Below the pieces are notes generated by a model. It was not told the origin of the DNA. It did not search any database and was given only the letters and a program-made list of their open reading frames with translations. Source: Anticarsia gemmatalis (Eukaryota > Arthropoda > Insecta > Lepidoptera > Erebidae). From it: 64,000 nt of DNA. Made by a program: the position numbers and the translations under genes. Location: NCBI RefSeq assembly GCF_050436995.1, contig NC_134746.1, forward strand, positions 12,956,501 to 13,020,500, written 5' to 3'. Below, in pieces: positions 46,983-59,384 of the stretch. Positions within the stretch are counted from its first letter, which is position 1. Each line of letters begins with the position of its first letter.

Positions 46983-49900
46983 TTTTAAATGTAGGAATAG
47001 TCTTCACATTTTGACAACGTTCTGGTGGGTTATTTTAGCCAGTGGTTAAAAGAGGCCAAATTGATTCTTCCATTATGATAATTTATTGCAATCGCAATTA
47101 TTTGATGTTAAAACACAATTTAGATTATAAAACAAGTATTAGTAAAACAATCCATATTCACCATGTTAGTGTATCCATCCTTCTAGGTACATCGGTCGCA
47201 AGAAAATTCGTGCTCAATTTTGATTAAATTGATAATGCAAGAGAGAGACCATAATCATTGTATTTTGGTAATAAGGTTTGTAAAAATATTTCAAGCTAAA
47301 GTATCTCACCAAACGTATATTATAACATTTCGTAAAAAGTTTTGGTCAATTTTATCGCATCTGTAACTATGCGTTTAAAGTTCGAAGCACAAAATATTTT
47401 TTATAAATCCCGATCCGCCTGTCAAGTAGATGTTTCCCGCCATAATGCCGCTGCGCCATATTTAAAAAAAAGTTGCACACGTAGAGGAGAATAGCAAACA
47501 TCTTAACAAAATTATTTTTTAAGTGACATTTTTGGAAAAATCTCACAAGCGAGCTACATATCTAGTAGATAAAACTTATCTAGTTTTAACTAGTCAATGG
47601 AAAATATAAAATGATGCTCAATGGCATTAGTACTTATTCGGTCTGTTATAAATTTTTGATATAATATGTTCTTTGTTCGTCCTAATGAAATTAAGATAAA
47701 TTTTATTGAAATACGTAAAGCTTTGAAATGGATTGTTTGTATTGAAAAGCTTAGTATATTTTAAGTACGTGTAAGGTCGTTCTCACATAGAGCGACCGTA
47801 GTACGAAACCAATTTGTAATGCAACTTTAGTTGCGCTGACGTTTGAAACTGGTTGCTTCGTCGAGTCTTGCCTTTATTTGGTTGTGTCGCCTTTAAACTA
47901 TTTTATTGGTCGCTTTGTGTGAGATGGGCCTAAATATTGATTTTGAGAGTAAAGAGTGTTAAATTGCTTTATTGAAGCCTTCGTCATTGGTCATTCACTT
48001 TCATTAAAAACTATAAGTTTTTTGAAGACATCATCTTGTCTCTTTCTCTCTAACCTATTTTAAATAGAGCAGGAAAAGACAAAACTTGGTCGAAATTTGA
48101 GTAAAAGTTTATTATTATTTACTTAAAGCTGTGAATGACGAAAGACTTGAAAACAGGTAAAAATATTATAGCACTGTATTATCTAATCATTTAGCAGTAA
48201 AGTTGCAAAACTGATACACTATTAGATTTGCAAGCCAAAGTACAGCATCGCAATTGATATTCACTGAGGTTGCATTGCACATACTGTGACAAAAAGGCAT
48301 AAGTGCATCTGAGGAAGTGCTATAAGATTTTTATCTCAGGAGTTATTTTAAGTGATGTTGTTTCGTAGCGTCGTATAACAGTGTGTTACTAGTCAGACGT
48401 TAATGGAGGAAGCGTAGGGAACGTATCGAGGCTGTTACACGCTCGCATTCGCGGTATTCGCTTTATGTTGTTTATTTATTGTAGATGTAATTAGACTAAT
48501 ATGTAGGTTTGTAGGGCTTGAGGTCGAAGCTTGGTTGAACCACTCTGATACGGCTCACAGCTAGATTTCGAAATTATACGTTGTTAAGTCTCGACTTTAT
48601 TCAATTGTAATCGTAGCAAAAAAACATACAATTTTTGTTTTGTTTATAGTCTGAATTGCAACCTGCGTAGAGTAGACATACAGCTGGCACGATAATATTG
48701 TCCACTTGTCATTGTGATTAAAATTCTAGCTATGAGCAGTGCCATAGCGGTGAGGCCTAGCAAGTGATCTTTATACCTCAAGTTGTTCAATCACCGTCTG
48801 TAAAATTTGTAATGTAAACCATTAATGATCAGGAAGACTTGGTTCCCGAGCAGTATAGTGATGATAGTCTTTAGCAAATATTAAAAAGGCACTAGCAAAG
48901 TGTAGTATCAATACACGTATTCTAACCTTCAATTCAAAGCTAGTATGTAAAGTATATATTATTATAGAAAGAATTTAGCTCACATTATCAACATTACAAA
49001 TGTTATAGCCGATGATTGTTCTAGAACAACATTCGATACACTCTCTCGAAAGTTGCTGAGATATGGAAGATTTTTAGGCCTAAAATACACAAAGAATTGA
49101 AGCTACTAGAATATCAAGTCTTGTCGATTAGCGATTGATTGAATTTTTTATCTGTAATATTCGCTTCTTTTAAGGAGTGTAGAAAGAAAACAACTAAATA
49201 AATACCTAGTAAATTGTATATTTTAGGCCTAAAAAGATCGGAAATGGTAAGTATTTCGCTTAAAAAATTAAAAACAACAGCGAGATTTTATTTATATTAT
49301 TGTCAAGTGTTTGTTGAAAGTTAAAATGTAAAAGGACATAACCAAGACATTTTAAAGTTACAATTAAATATTAGGCTGATTATTTTTTTATTGTTTTCTG
49401 AGGACATGTAATTAACAGTTTTTAATGTAACATAGACAATTTATATCTATAGATAACTAAGGATACCTAATTAAAAATGTATGATGATTGTTTGGTGATT
49501 TCAATTGAATGTTTTTTTTTATAATTAAGTCAATGTTAGTTTGTTATGGGTTTTCGTTTTGAAATGATTGTACTGTATATTTTTTAAATGTATTATTGGA
49601 TAAGGTATTTGTCTCCCATCTCACCTGTCAGTAAGTAGTCATGAACACGAGTATGTTACATGCCAATTCAGGGGACACGAGAAATGAGTACCCTGCCTGA
49701 TCAAATAAAAACAAGTTTTCATCATTAAGTCTGGAGTAAAAAGGTTTTAAACTGGTTTATGAAACAATATCCATTGAAATGCGATGTGCTGCTCGTTAGA
49801 GGCCTAAACTCTATAATCATTTCAAAATGAAACTCAGTTTTTTTTGTTTTGTACCCAACTTTTTGACTTCCTATTTATGTGATACTCATTTTACTTAAGT

Positions 49901-51330
49901 TTGCCGGTGCAAGGAATATAACCACACGATCAGATTGCTAAGCCTAGTGTCACCCATGTCCATTTTAGAAGGTATTTACTAGACATTTAGATGATGTTTT
50001 ATGATACACATATGAAGTCATTTAAAAGTTAAGCAACGAAGCCTATGACTAAAAGTCGAGATTGTTTTGTAAGAAATTTCAAGACGATTGATGATAGAAT
50101 TTAGTATGGACAGAATTGGACGACTGTTTAGGTGAAATTAGCAGTAGTAGTGATGCACTACTACGAAAATAGTGTGTCTGACGTTGTTAAACCGGCAAAA
50201 TTAAGTAAAATGGTCGTTTTCTCGTCTGAATATTTATCGCGCGTTTAGTTAATAAAAGTTTTTGCGCCTGTGTACCAAAGAGTGTTATTTATTAGTATGT
50301 GATCGTTTATATTTATTGCTGTATTTGTTTAGTTATTAATTACGTACGATAACTGCTGGCTATGAGGTCGTTGAACTGAGGGATAAGTGATTAACGAGGA
50401 CAATGTTTTTAATTACTTTGTTTTTATTGAATGTTATGTAAGATATATCATAACATTGTACCTATGTGGTATGAAGAAAGAGCAAAATGAATAAGAATAT
50501 TGTGGAGATATTTACAAGCTTTTGTCTTCTTTATTATCAAATATTGAGACAGTTATATTCAAAGCACTTGCCGAAACTATATGTTTTATGCGTCTTTGCG
50601 TGCGTAAGGTCACGGTCTGTCTCCTGACTCTGTCTCTTGCAAACTGTTTCATATGCATTACCCAATGTTAAGTAACGATATTGGTCTCCGTTCCCGGTCT
50701 TCTGTCTCTCGTGACGCTTACCACCACCATTGCATAGCTAAATTGTGGTCAAAGAGAGCCAATATCATTTTGTGGTCGCAGGCTGCCAACATGGCGAGTG
50801 CAGCCTGCGCCGAAGCGTTAGGCATTTCAAGATAAAATGCGTGTTCACGTTAATTCCCGTATCCTATTATATATTAAACATGCAACGCGAGACTTTTAAA
50901 CTTAAATATAATATTTAAGCTTAAAGAGCTGTTTAAAACGCCTCCTTGCCAGCAGTTGTGAGTGCTCGCTTCACAAGTGTTAACGCAAGCTGTTACCGTA
51001 AGCTATCGATTCCGCACTACATTCTAACGTTTCGTATTCGACGACAGTCAACTTGTTTCCACACAAAATATTGTACAAAAATATTTTATTTTTTAAATAA
51101 AGCTATTTTAGTTTTTATATGTGTTTATTTTAACCCTTCCCAATACTTATATAATAATGCAGCATATTTGTGTAAGTGTAGTTTGGATACTTCCATTTAC
51201 AGTGTTCTAGTCCCAGGCAAGATACTTCTCTACGCCTACTAATGTATAGCGAAGCTCCCGATTTTCTTCTATGTAGCTTGAAAGATACCAGAAAATAATA
51301 CTTGAATCATATTATTATATCAAGTTAGAC
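46983..51330. other. Noncoding sequence after UCK
   Basis: AT-rich; may in part be a long UCK 3' UTR. It contains the MITE at 47774-47931. A 60-codon frame at 50653-50835 has no family resemblance. No gene is supported. Confidence 0.45.
47774..47931 (+). mobile_element. MITE-like element with GGTCGTTCTCACATAGAGCGACC-type ends
   Basis: The left end AGGTCGTTCTCACATAGAGC is the inverse of the right end GCTTTGTGTGAGATGGGCCT with a few mismatches. The length is about 158 bp and there is no coding capacity. Confidence 0.65.
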
Positions 51331-51517
51331 CACGGGTTCCCAACCTTTTTTTAGTCTGGGACCACTTTTATATTATTCTTGTTAGCAGTGACCACTATGT
51401 TAGTATATCAAAGATAAAGTGTATTAATCATCCTGAAAATTTTAAAGTCATTCGCGAACCACATTTTGACTTCCGCGGACCACTGATGGTCCGCGGACCA
51501 CTGGTTGGGAACCACTG
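51331..51517 (+). mobile_element. 187-bp hAT-type non-autonomous element
   Basis: Ends are CACGGGTTCCCAACC and, inverted, CAGTGGTTCCCAACC, like the CAGTGGTTC ends of many hAT transposons. Flanking octamers AGTTAGAC and ATTTAGAT match at 6 of 8 positions, consistent with an aged 8-bp target duplication. The right half has a GGTCCGCGGACC palindrome. Confidence 0.75.
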
Positions 51518-51525
51518 ATTTAGAT

Positions 51526-53420
51526 CTTAGAAAAACAGGTTTCTTTATCTGTAATAGCAAACTGTTTGAAACGGGAGTAAAAAATGAAGCACAAAAATAA
51601 AATTTGATTCATATAATACACAATAAAATAATAATTATTGCAATAATATAATAGAAAACAAGTTAATCGTTGTTTATTAAATAGATTTAAATAGTCTCGC
51701 CTTAACTAGCGTGGTTGCACGAAGGTGGCGCGCGGACTAGAGGGCGTTAGTGGCGACTGCTCATTGACATCGAGACATTCAACGTATATATTGTACTTTT
51801 CTTAAGTATTAATTAGGAGAATAATATAACAAGAAACCTAGTAAAATGTTATAGAATTGAAGTAAAATCAGAACTTAACTTTGAAAGTAAAGGAAAATTA
51901 AACATTTGATAATAAGAAGGAATATAAGGCGAAATAAGTTTTTTAAGTAATATAGTCGAAATAAATGTACGTTAGCTATAAGTCAATAAGCAGTCGTGTA
52001 CTATCGCCCAGCGTGAAACACGCGGTGCTTACAAAAGTAGCTCCGAAAGGCATTAACTATCTTGTCACGCAACAAGCAATCAGCTCCATACAAAAACTGA
52101 CTCTCACTACATCACCTTAGAGCTTACAATCGTCTGCAGTTTGCGAGGACTATCAAAATAACATGAATCGTGTAAAAATAATTGAAACAAAAACTATCTA
52201 ACGTCGCAACTTTACTTACAATTGTGTATCGAAGTTCAGTCAACTAAAATGACTAAAATCATTAGTCGATTACACTATCGAGATTAGTCGATTACAATAT
52301 CAACTTTGGTCGATTAAAACGTCAACATTAGAATACGCTAGTTGGAAATATCCAAACGTTTATTAAAAATCTATTAATGTATACATTAGTTGACTGATTC
52401 GACTAATAAGTCGACTACTAGACTAACGTCAAACAGTCGAGTTACACAATAACCGTACACTCGAAGCGAACAAAAATATATCCGTTTTTACTCTATACAT
52501 TTGGTCAAAATATTAAAAAAAGAAAATGTACAATTAAATACTACAATTATTATTATATAAGCTGTAAATACTAAGACTCTATTTGTTACAAATGAAAATA
52601 CAACTTTGTTTTATCACGAATGTTTTACTGATTACGACATTCTTGAAAACAATTTGTAAGACCGTATTTTCTTTCGTTATAGATCTGATTCATACAACAG
52701 TTTACACGCACAAAACTTCAGACCAGAGACATGAAAACACAAAAGAAATACAGTCAACTAACCATTACGAACCCAACAATATTACTTATTTAAACAATTT
52801 CAAAAATGACATACGATTTATTCACAAATAAAACCGTTATTTTCAGTTACCAAAATATACAAACAAAATGTGGGGACATATTATTTTGAGTAGTACTTTA
52901 GCAAACAATTATTTGATTATCACACTACCATTAGACCACATTCCCCAGGAGAGTTGACGTCAGCCGGCCTGTATAATATTAGCCAAGTTCCAAGCCAAGC
53001 CAGTTTCCTTACAGCATACCGTATTCAACGCGTAATAAAGACAAAACAAGAACAAGATACTATCAACAAATTACTTCCAAAAATGTCTGTAACCAGTAAA
53101 AGCGACGTGTATCACGCTATATGTATTGCATTACCTGGCTTACACTAATATATAATACACGATATTTACATTAAAACTTGCTATCGTCTAACACTATTGA
53201 TTGTCAAATAGGAATACAACCCCAACTTTACGTGCGATCGTATACTGTGTGACCACGTGTACTGTGATATACTAACCCCGGTATTAACACTTATGAATAA
53301 GTTATCTATCGGGTTATCTGACAGTTATCCATGAGTCGTGAAACTTGTTCTAAATATTGTACTGAAAATTCTATGACCTGACCAATTCTTAAGAACGAAA
53401 TGTATGCTCAATAAAAAGTT
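51526..53420. other. Noncoding sequence with a 22-bp tandem repeat
   Basis: At 52261-52326 three 22-bp units of the form ATTAGTCGATTACAATATCA follow each other, and related GTCGACTAnTA motifs continue to about 52440. The frames at 52583-52831 and 52954-53148 are not recognised. A partial MITE copy lies near 53277-53350. Confidence 0.5.
52261..52326 (+). repeat. 22-bp tandem repeat, three units
   Basis: Units at 52261, 52283 and 52305 share ATTAGTCGATTA or close variants and a TATCAAC-type end. Confidence 0.75.
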
Positions 53421-53634
53421 CTTTTTTTTTTTTTTTTTTTACAACTCCCGCACTAAGAATTGCTCTTGTGTCGCGGGGACTTTTACAAACATACAAACAA
53501 CGGACACAAAGCACAACCAGACCCGAAACAATTATTTGTGGATCGCACAAATAATTGCTCCGTGTGGGAATCGAACCCACGACCTCCCGATGCAGAGGTA
53601 TCGGCGTAGTGACCTAAACCACTGCGCCACGGAG
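53421..53634 (-). mobile_element. tRNA-derived SINE with poly(A), minus strand
   Basis: On the minus strand it begins with a tRNA-like head (53634-53559) with matching acceptor arms CTCCGTG/CACGGAG and a B box GGTTCGATTCC. Next come a body with GTCCCCGCGACACAAGAG and GTGCGGGAGTTGT, and about 20 A residues (T run at 53422-53440). I call it a SINE rather than a tRNA gene because the head is followed by this body and tail, and its anticodon loop is 8 nt. Fragments of the same body occur at 54939-54983 and 55427-55466. Confidence 0.85.
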
Positions 53635-53639
53635 TCAGT

Positions 53640-56600
53640 CAGTCTTTAAACTTAAGATTGCATGACCGTTTCCGTATACGTAAGTTTGAGCGTACGAGTT
53701 TTAAAAGTAGAATAAAATCAGGTTTTATCTATACGTAGAAACATGCACATTAGATGAATTTCATAGCTTTATAATATTCAGATTTCAAAACTATTTGTTT
53801 ACGACGATAACATGTCTTTCAACAACATTTACGTTGATTATGCAATTAAAGTATCATAACATGTAAAATAGCAATTGAAATTTCACAGTACCACACATTA
53901 TAAAGCAATTATCGCCTGTTGAACAAAGCTTTTTTGTAATTTAACCGTATAACACAGTACACGCGTTCACACAGAGCATGTCAAATCAAATCCCGTTCCA
54001 ATACGTTACACAAGTTACATATTGTCAAAGCTACACTGCACAGAGTTACAATCGTTACATTAACGTGGCCGACTTAATAGTGCACAATACTGTGTTGTTC
54101 ACAGCCATACGAGTTAATGGGGGAGAATATATAGGCTTGTGATTGGAGTATAAAGGAAAAAAATGTGGTTATTAATGAAAGTGAGACTATGAAAGTCTGT
54201 AGAAATTCGACCTACAGTCATTATAAATTAAAGGTCGTTTAAAGGTCCAAAGTTAAGTAATCATTTCAATACTTTTGGTTTTAAGTCTTTATATAAACTT
54301 TTATGATGCCAAATCTCACATTGCTTTGTAGGTACATGAAATGTGTTTTAAAAGTAGTATGATAATATAATCGATCAAGCAATCGAGGTTTCATTAAAGC
54401 ATTTAAATTTCTAAGTAAACGATGATTGGTGGATGGTAGCGGCAATTGATATTACTAAAATTTGATATTATTATAAAAAAAAAGCAAATAAAAACAAGTA
54501 GTATTTATTCGAATACTACTTTTTAAAGAAAATAATAATATAATTGATATTCTAAAAAATAATAATGTGATTTTTAGTGGTATAAATATTTAAAATATTG
54601 CACACTATTAAAGTAACAGCCTGTATAGACCGAACATTGCATTAAATATACATGTTGTATACAATTTCATCTGTGTTTATCTAATTATTATTTATTTTTA
54701 TTTCGGACTAACGACACTTGCTTCTGATTCTTCAAGGAGTTAATTATTTAGAGTCACAAGTAAGTATCTTAGTCCTGTTACTCGACTACGATTAAAAGGA
54801 GTATATTTTGAAAATGCTAAAATATTTTAGTGAAATATTGGTGTTCAGTTTTAGGTGACTGTACTGATTTTAATGTCGCTGTCTCTTTCTTTAACGAGCA
54901 TAGAAATGGGACAGATGATAAAAGTTTGTACGAGGCTCTTACTCCCGCATCAAGAATTATTATTGCATCGCGGGGACTCATCCATATTTGTTTTTACTCA
55001 AAATAAACCCGTCTATTACAAATAAACGTTTCCCGTTTACAGAAATTTTATTTCGCCTTGGAATTAGTCACGATCCCAACTCAAAATAACTTGTACTATA
55101 AGTAAAATACGGTACAGCCATAAGACACATTTATTTATTATCTGCTCTCCTTTTCTACTAACGTATATTAGAAAGAGACCTCCACTAAAATCAGTTTAGT
55201 CCATATGCCATCTAATCAAACGAAGTGATATCTAAACTATTCTATATTCTAATTTAAAACTAATATGGCATTGACCATTCGAACAGATAAATCGTAGTCG
55301 AGTAAGAGCCTATTTTTTCATCGTCAAAAAACTTAACTCAAGGAATAATTTTGACACTTTCATAGAAGAAAGAAAGAAATAAAAATTTCATAAAGACAGG
55401 ATCCGGATTACGAAGTAACAAGCAAAGATTTTTACAAACATTCATACAACGGACACAAAGTATCAGACTAACTGTACTCGGGCCATACCAAACGTGCGAG
55501 CTGCGTCATAAGTCACCTTTATCGCAACCTTTGCTCGTATAGTACAATGGCTAAAGTATAGAAACAACTATTTAATTCGGAGATCATACAAACACTTAGT
55601 ACCGTGTGGTAATTAAGATTACGACAACTGCGCGCAGTGAAAGAAGCACAATGAGCAATATTTAAAACTGCCATAACGTCCTGACAAAAATTACTTAGAC
55701 TCTCCTTTAAAACATCAAATCAATTCCTCAAATATATTTTCTTAACGGTGAAAAAATCAGCCTAATTAAGTAGTTACATCCCAAAAATATTCGACGTGTG
55801 AGTCGTACAATTCCACATAGAACAGACATTACACGATACATTATATTCCTAACGCGTTTGTTTTCAAAATATTCATTTAAACGTGTATTTATGAACATGT
55901 GCTAAGTATCTATTATCACGCGATAAGCCTTTTCAAATACCGATGCTTTAATACTGCACGGCTTTTCATTTAATTATTTACACACGTATAGATGTGGTTT
56001 CTGTACATGCGATACGTGCAACGCTTGTGAATACGGTTCTAAGAACTTCAAATGCTTCGTTTCTTAGTTTGATTTAAATTTTATAGGCCTTGTTGCTGTG
56101 TCATATTGTTTGAAATTAAATGAAATTAGTAGGTCAAGACCTCTCATTTCATAGAAATCTCCATTGGAATTAGTAGTGATATTACTGTCGCTATGTTTTT
56201 TTTAGTGTACCAATGATATAGTAAAAACAGGAGTAACTGGATATAACAAAAATTATATTTGAGGAGGAAAGTTAAACATGTTTGAGTCTAAAATCATCGG
56301 TCCAAGAATTGTAGGTGCCTTAAAGTGACAACAGCTACAGTATCAAGAGCCCGAGTACGAATTATGCGGACCATAGTACGCGTAGAAACCGGTAGTTAAC
56401 GCATAAACAAGCAAGAAGTTGTATATCGTATAAACGAATGTACAGAACCACATCTATTTCAATAATAAAATACGTAGCTTTCCGCCGTACACACTACATT
56501 GATAAAATATCAATATATCAGCGTCACTTTCAACAATCTACCGCCGCAATCGTAACTACATTTTGTGTTATTTTGTTATAAATTATATTGCACTTAAGCT

Positions 56601-56750
56601 TGCTTTCATTACTAATGAACGCTGAATAAAATTGTCTTAAATATTGTACTTCTCTTTTCCTCTTATTATGTTAAATATAGTATGGAAAGAGAAGACAATA
56701 TTTAAAACACTTATTTGTCGTTGATTAGTAATTTGAAGTGTATTCATTTA
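53640..56750. other. Noncoding sequence with a split SINE fragment
   Basis: Two pieces of the 53.4-kb SINE family lie at 54939-54983 and 55427-55466 in the right order, separated by about 440 bp. No gene is supported elsewhere in this AT-rich stretch. Confidence 0.5.
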
Positions 56751-57079
56751 TACAGGGTGTCCCAAAACTCAACGATAATCCGAGACAGGATGAAAGGCCA
56801 AGTCATACCGGTTCTAAGAAAAATTAAAAAAAAATTCCATGTCACTTAGTTCAGCAATAATAGACACTTTTCAAAAAAGTTGAAATTCCACACCCTTGAT
56901 CGCATTTTCAAGTCCTGTGATCACCAATGTCACAATTTCGCTGTGTTTTTTTGAATTTCGTGATCTTCATTAAATATGCTATTAATCGTAAAACAAATTA
57001 ATGCACTAAACATTGTTAATTTCATAAAAAAAGTAAAGATTTAGTGAGTCATGGTTCACAAAAATATCGTTAGTTAACT

Positions 57080-57421
57080 TTGACGCTTCATTTTGAAAAA
57101 AAAATGTACCACACTACCCTTGGCAAGTTATTTCAAAAGTTGGCGCATTTAATCAAGATTTCAAAATGGTGCAACACTTGCCACTTTTCTTGCCATTCAA
57201 AATGTTATTTTTATTTGAACGACGAGTATCCTCGAAAATGGATCGGACGCAGTGGTACATTTGTATGGCCTCCTCGTTCCCCCGATCTAAATCCAGTAGA
57301 TATTTTTTACTGGGAATTCATAAAAGAAAAAGTCTATTCGAAATCAATAGAAAATCTATCAGAACTTCGCCAGAAAATTGACACAGCGTCAGAAGAAATA
57401 AATGCAAGGAATTTTGCTTGA
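57080..57421 (+). pseudogene. Truncated mariner-type transposase, left arm
   Basis: About 113 codons: an N-terminal portion with no clear match, then YPRKWIGRSGTFVWPPRSPD and LNPVDIFYWE, the conserved block around the last catalytic acid in IS630/Tc1/mariner transposases, then a C-terminal helix region. The HTH domain and first two catalytic acids are absent, showing an internal deletion before the dimer formed, as the other arm has the same deletion. Confidence 0.85.
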
Positions 57422-57681
57422 CTGGTAAAAAGATCTTTTGTACGCCGTTGCAGAGCCTGTATTCGTGCCAGAGGAAAGCAATTATGTTTAGTAAAGATGT
57501 AATTGAGTCAGTCCATAACCAATACTTAATGTAATAAACATAATAGGTAATAAAAATAAAAAAAAAGAACCGAACCATCGTTCTGATTTAATTATTCTCC
57601 TTAAACTAAAGTAATTCCGAATTGTTTTCCACTGGCACGAATACAGGCTCTGCAACGCCTTACAAAAGACCTTTGCACCAG

Positions 57682-58023
57682 TCAAGCAAAATTCCTTGCA
57701 TTTATTTCCTCTGACGCTGTGTCAATTTTCTGGCGAAGTTCTGATAGATTTTCTATTGATTTCGAATAGACTTTTTCTTTTATGCATTCCCAGTAAAAAA
57801 TATCTACTGGATTTAGATCGGGGGAACGAGGAGGCCATACAAATGTACCACTGCGTCCGATCCATTTTCGAGGATACTTGTCGTTCAAATAAAAATAACA
57901 TTTTGAATGGCAAGAAAAGTGGCAAGTGTCGCACCATTTTGAAATCTTGATTAAATGCGCCAACTTTTGAAATAACTTGCCAAGGGTAGGGTAGTACATT
58001 TTTTTTTCAAAATGAAGCGTCAA
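57682..58023 (-). pseudogene. Truncated mariner-type transposase, right arm
   Basis: The mirror copy of 57080-57421, same length and same deletion. It differs at about five residues (for example YPTLGK versus HTTLGK, DKYPRK versus DEYPRK, YWECIKEK versus YWEFIKEK). The frame is still open. Confidence 0.85.
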
Positions 58024-58350
58024 AGTTAACTAACGATATTTTTGTGAACCATGACTCACTAAAACTTTACCTTTTTTATGAAATTAACAATGTTTAGTGC
58101 ATTAATTTGTTTTACGATTAATAGCATATTTAATGAAGATCACAAAATTCAAAAAAACACAGCGAAATTGTGACATTGGTGATCACAGGACTTGAAAATG
58201 CGATCAAGGGTGTGGAATTTCAACTTTTTTGAAAAGTGTCTATTATTGCTGAACTAAGTGACATGGAATTTTTTTCTTATTTTTCCTAGAACCGGTATGA
58301 CTTGGCCTTTCATCCTGTCTCGAATTATCGTTGAGTTTTGGGACACCCTG

Positions 58351-58783
58351 TATAATAACGATGCCTGAAGATCGTATAAGAATCTTACATTTTAGCTGAA
58401 GTCTTATTTCAGGCATAAAGAACGTTTTCACACTGGGCGTATCTTTTACGTATACGTATTCGTACGTATTTTCTTGATTTTGCGTCGATTAGTGCGGACA
58501 TTATTCCACATTCGTTCACGACCGTACTCGCCCGTATACGTATTAACGTTTCGTAGTATTACGAGTGACTTTACACCTGCGTATACACACGTGCACGCAT
58601 TTACGAACAATCAAAATCGAAACAAAAATACGCTCAGCGTAGAAAACCTCTTAGATAAATAGTAAGTTTTGTACCATAATAATAAAATGCTTGTGTAGGT
58701 GACTAACAGTTGACTGCTACGGTGTAGCGACAGGGCGACGTGACGTAGTGGCGTGACGTGTACGGGCGGAGTCCGGGGGCGCG
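58351..58783. other. Noncoding; 3' UTR of the minus-strand gene and a degraded repeat
   Basis: Around 58430-58610 are TTCACACTGGGCGTATC and ACGTATACGTATTCGTACG motifs that look like a decayed MITE. The GC-rich part next to 58784 is presumably 3' UTR. Confidence 0.4.
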
Positions 58784-59384
58784 CTAGTCTGTGGGGCGCG
58801 GCGGAGGAGCCCGCGGCGGCAGCGGGGACGCAGGCATGCTCCAACTCTCGCTATTACCCCATCTGTAGAATAACATCACCATGGTATGGTTATTTAAAGA
58901 TACGTGTTATTATATTTACGTAAAAATAATATACGTCAATTCAGAAATCTTTAGGAGTATTGATAATTGAATAATATGCGGCAAAATTGTATGCCCTGCT
59001 TTAGCACATTGCAGGAAGTCGTTTGATTTCCAGAAGAGCTTCACAATTTCAATAAAGTCTATCAATTGTTACGATTCCTAATGTTTCAAATCATAAGTAA
59101 ATTCCTTAATAGGGCTCAAGATAAATATAGATATGACTGTAAGAATTTTCAATTCATAAATACATACATAAAATCACGACTTTTACCCATAGGGGTAGGC
59201 ATAGACCAGAGAACATCAATTGATAAGTGTGATATAATATGTATAATATAGTAAATTAAATGTTATACGCACCTGTGCTGCAGATGGTGGTTGTGATGTG
59301 TGTCCCGGCGCGCTGCAACGTGATGCCACTTGACGTACCCGCTGAGCCGGCGCTTCACCAGCCCGGCCAGCGAGTGCAGCCAGC
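58784..59384 (-). CDS. 3' end of an unidentified minus-strand gene, two exons
   Basis: Two GC-rich exons stand out in AT-rich DNA. The exon 59273-59384 has acceptor GGTCGCAG and donor GTGCGT and encodes WLHSLAGLVKRRLSGYVKWH followed by a His/Arg-rich stretch. It splices in phase to 58784-58862 (acceptor TTATTCTACAG), which encodes WGNSESWSMPASPLPPRAP, a proline-rich tail, and a stop at 58786-58784. The upstream exon could instead begin farther up, to about 59456, since that frame stays open. No family was recognised. A chance splice-compatible pair is possible, but matching phase, GC content and a clean stop favour a real gene. Confidence 0.5.

Larger units (their letters stand above)
56753..58350. 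mobile_element. Mariner/Tc1-type transposon arranged as an inverted dimer (two 730-bp arms)
   Basis: The ends are CAGGGTGTCCCAAAACTC and its inverse, flanked by TA at 56751-56752 and 58351-58352. The left arm 56753-57482 is repeated in inverse orientation at 57621-58350 with only scattered differences; the 138-bp spacer is unique. Each arm carries the C-terminal part of a DDE transposase facing inward. The whole can fold into a hairpin of about 730 bp. The element cannot encode an active enzyme because the front of the catalytic domain is missing from both copies. Confidence 0.9.

Noticed and set aside
53559..53634. tRNA-like cloverleaf on the minus strand
   Set aside because: The acceptor stem pairs, but the sequence continues into a SINE body and poly(A), and a body of the same family recurs nearby; the anticodon loop is also 8 nt.
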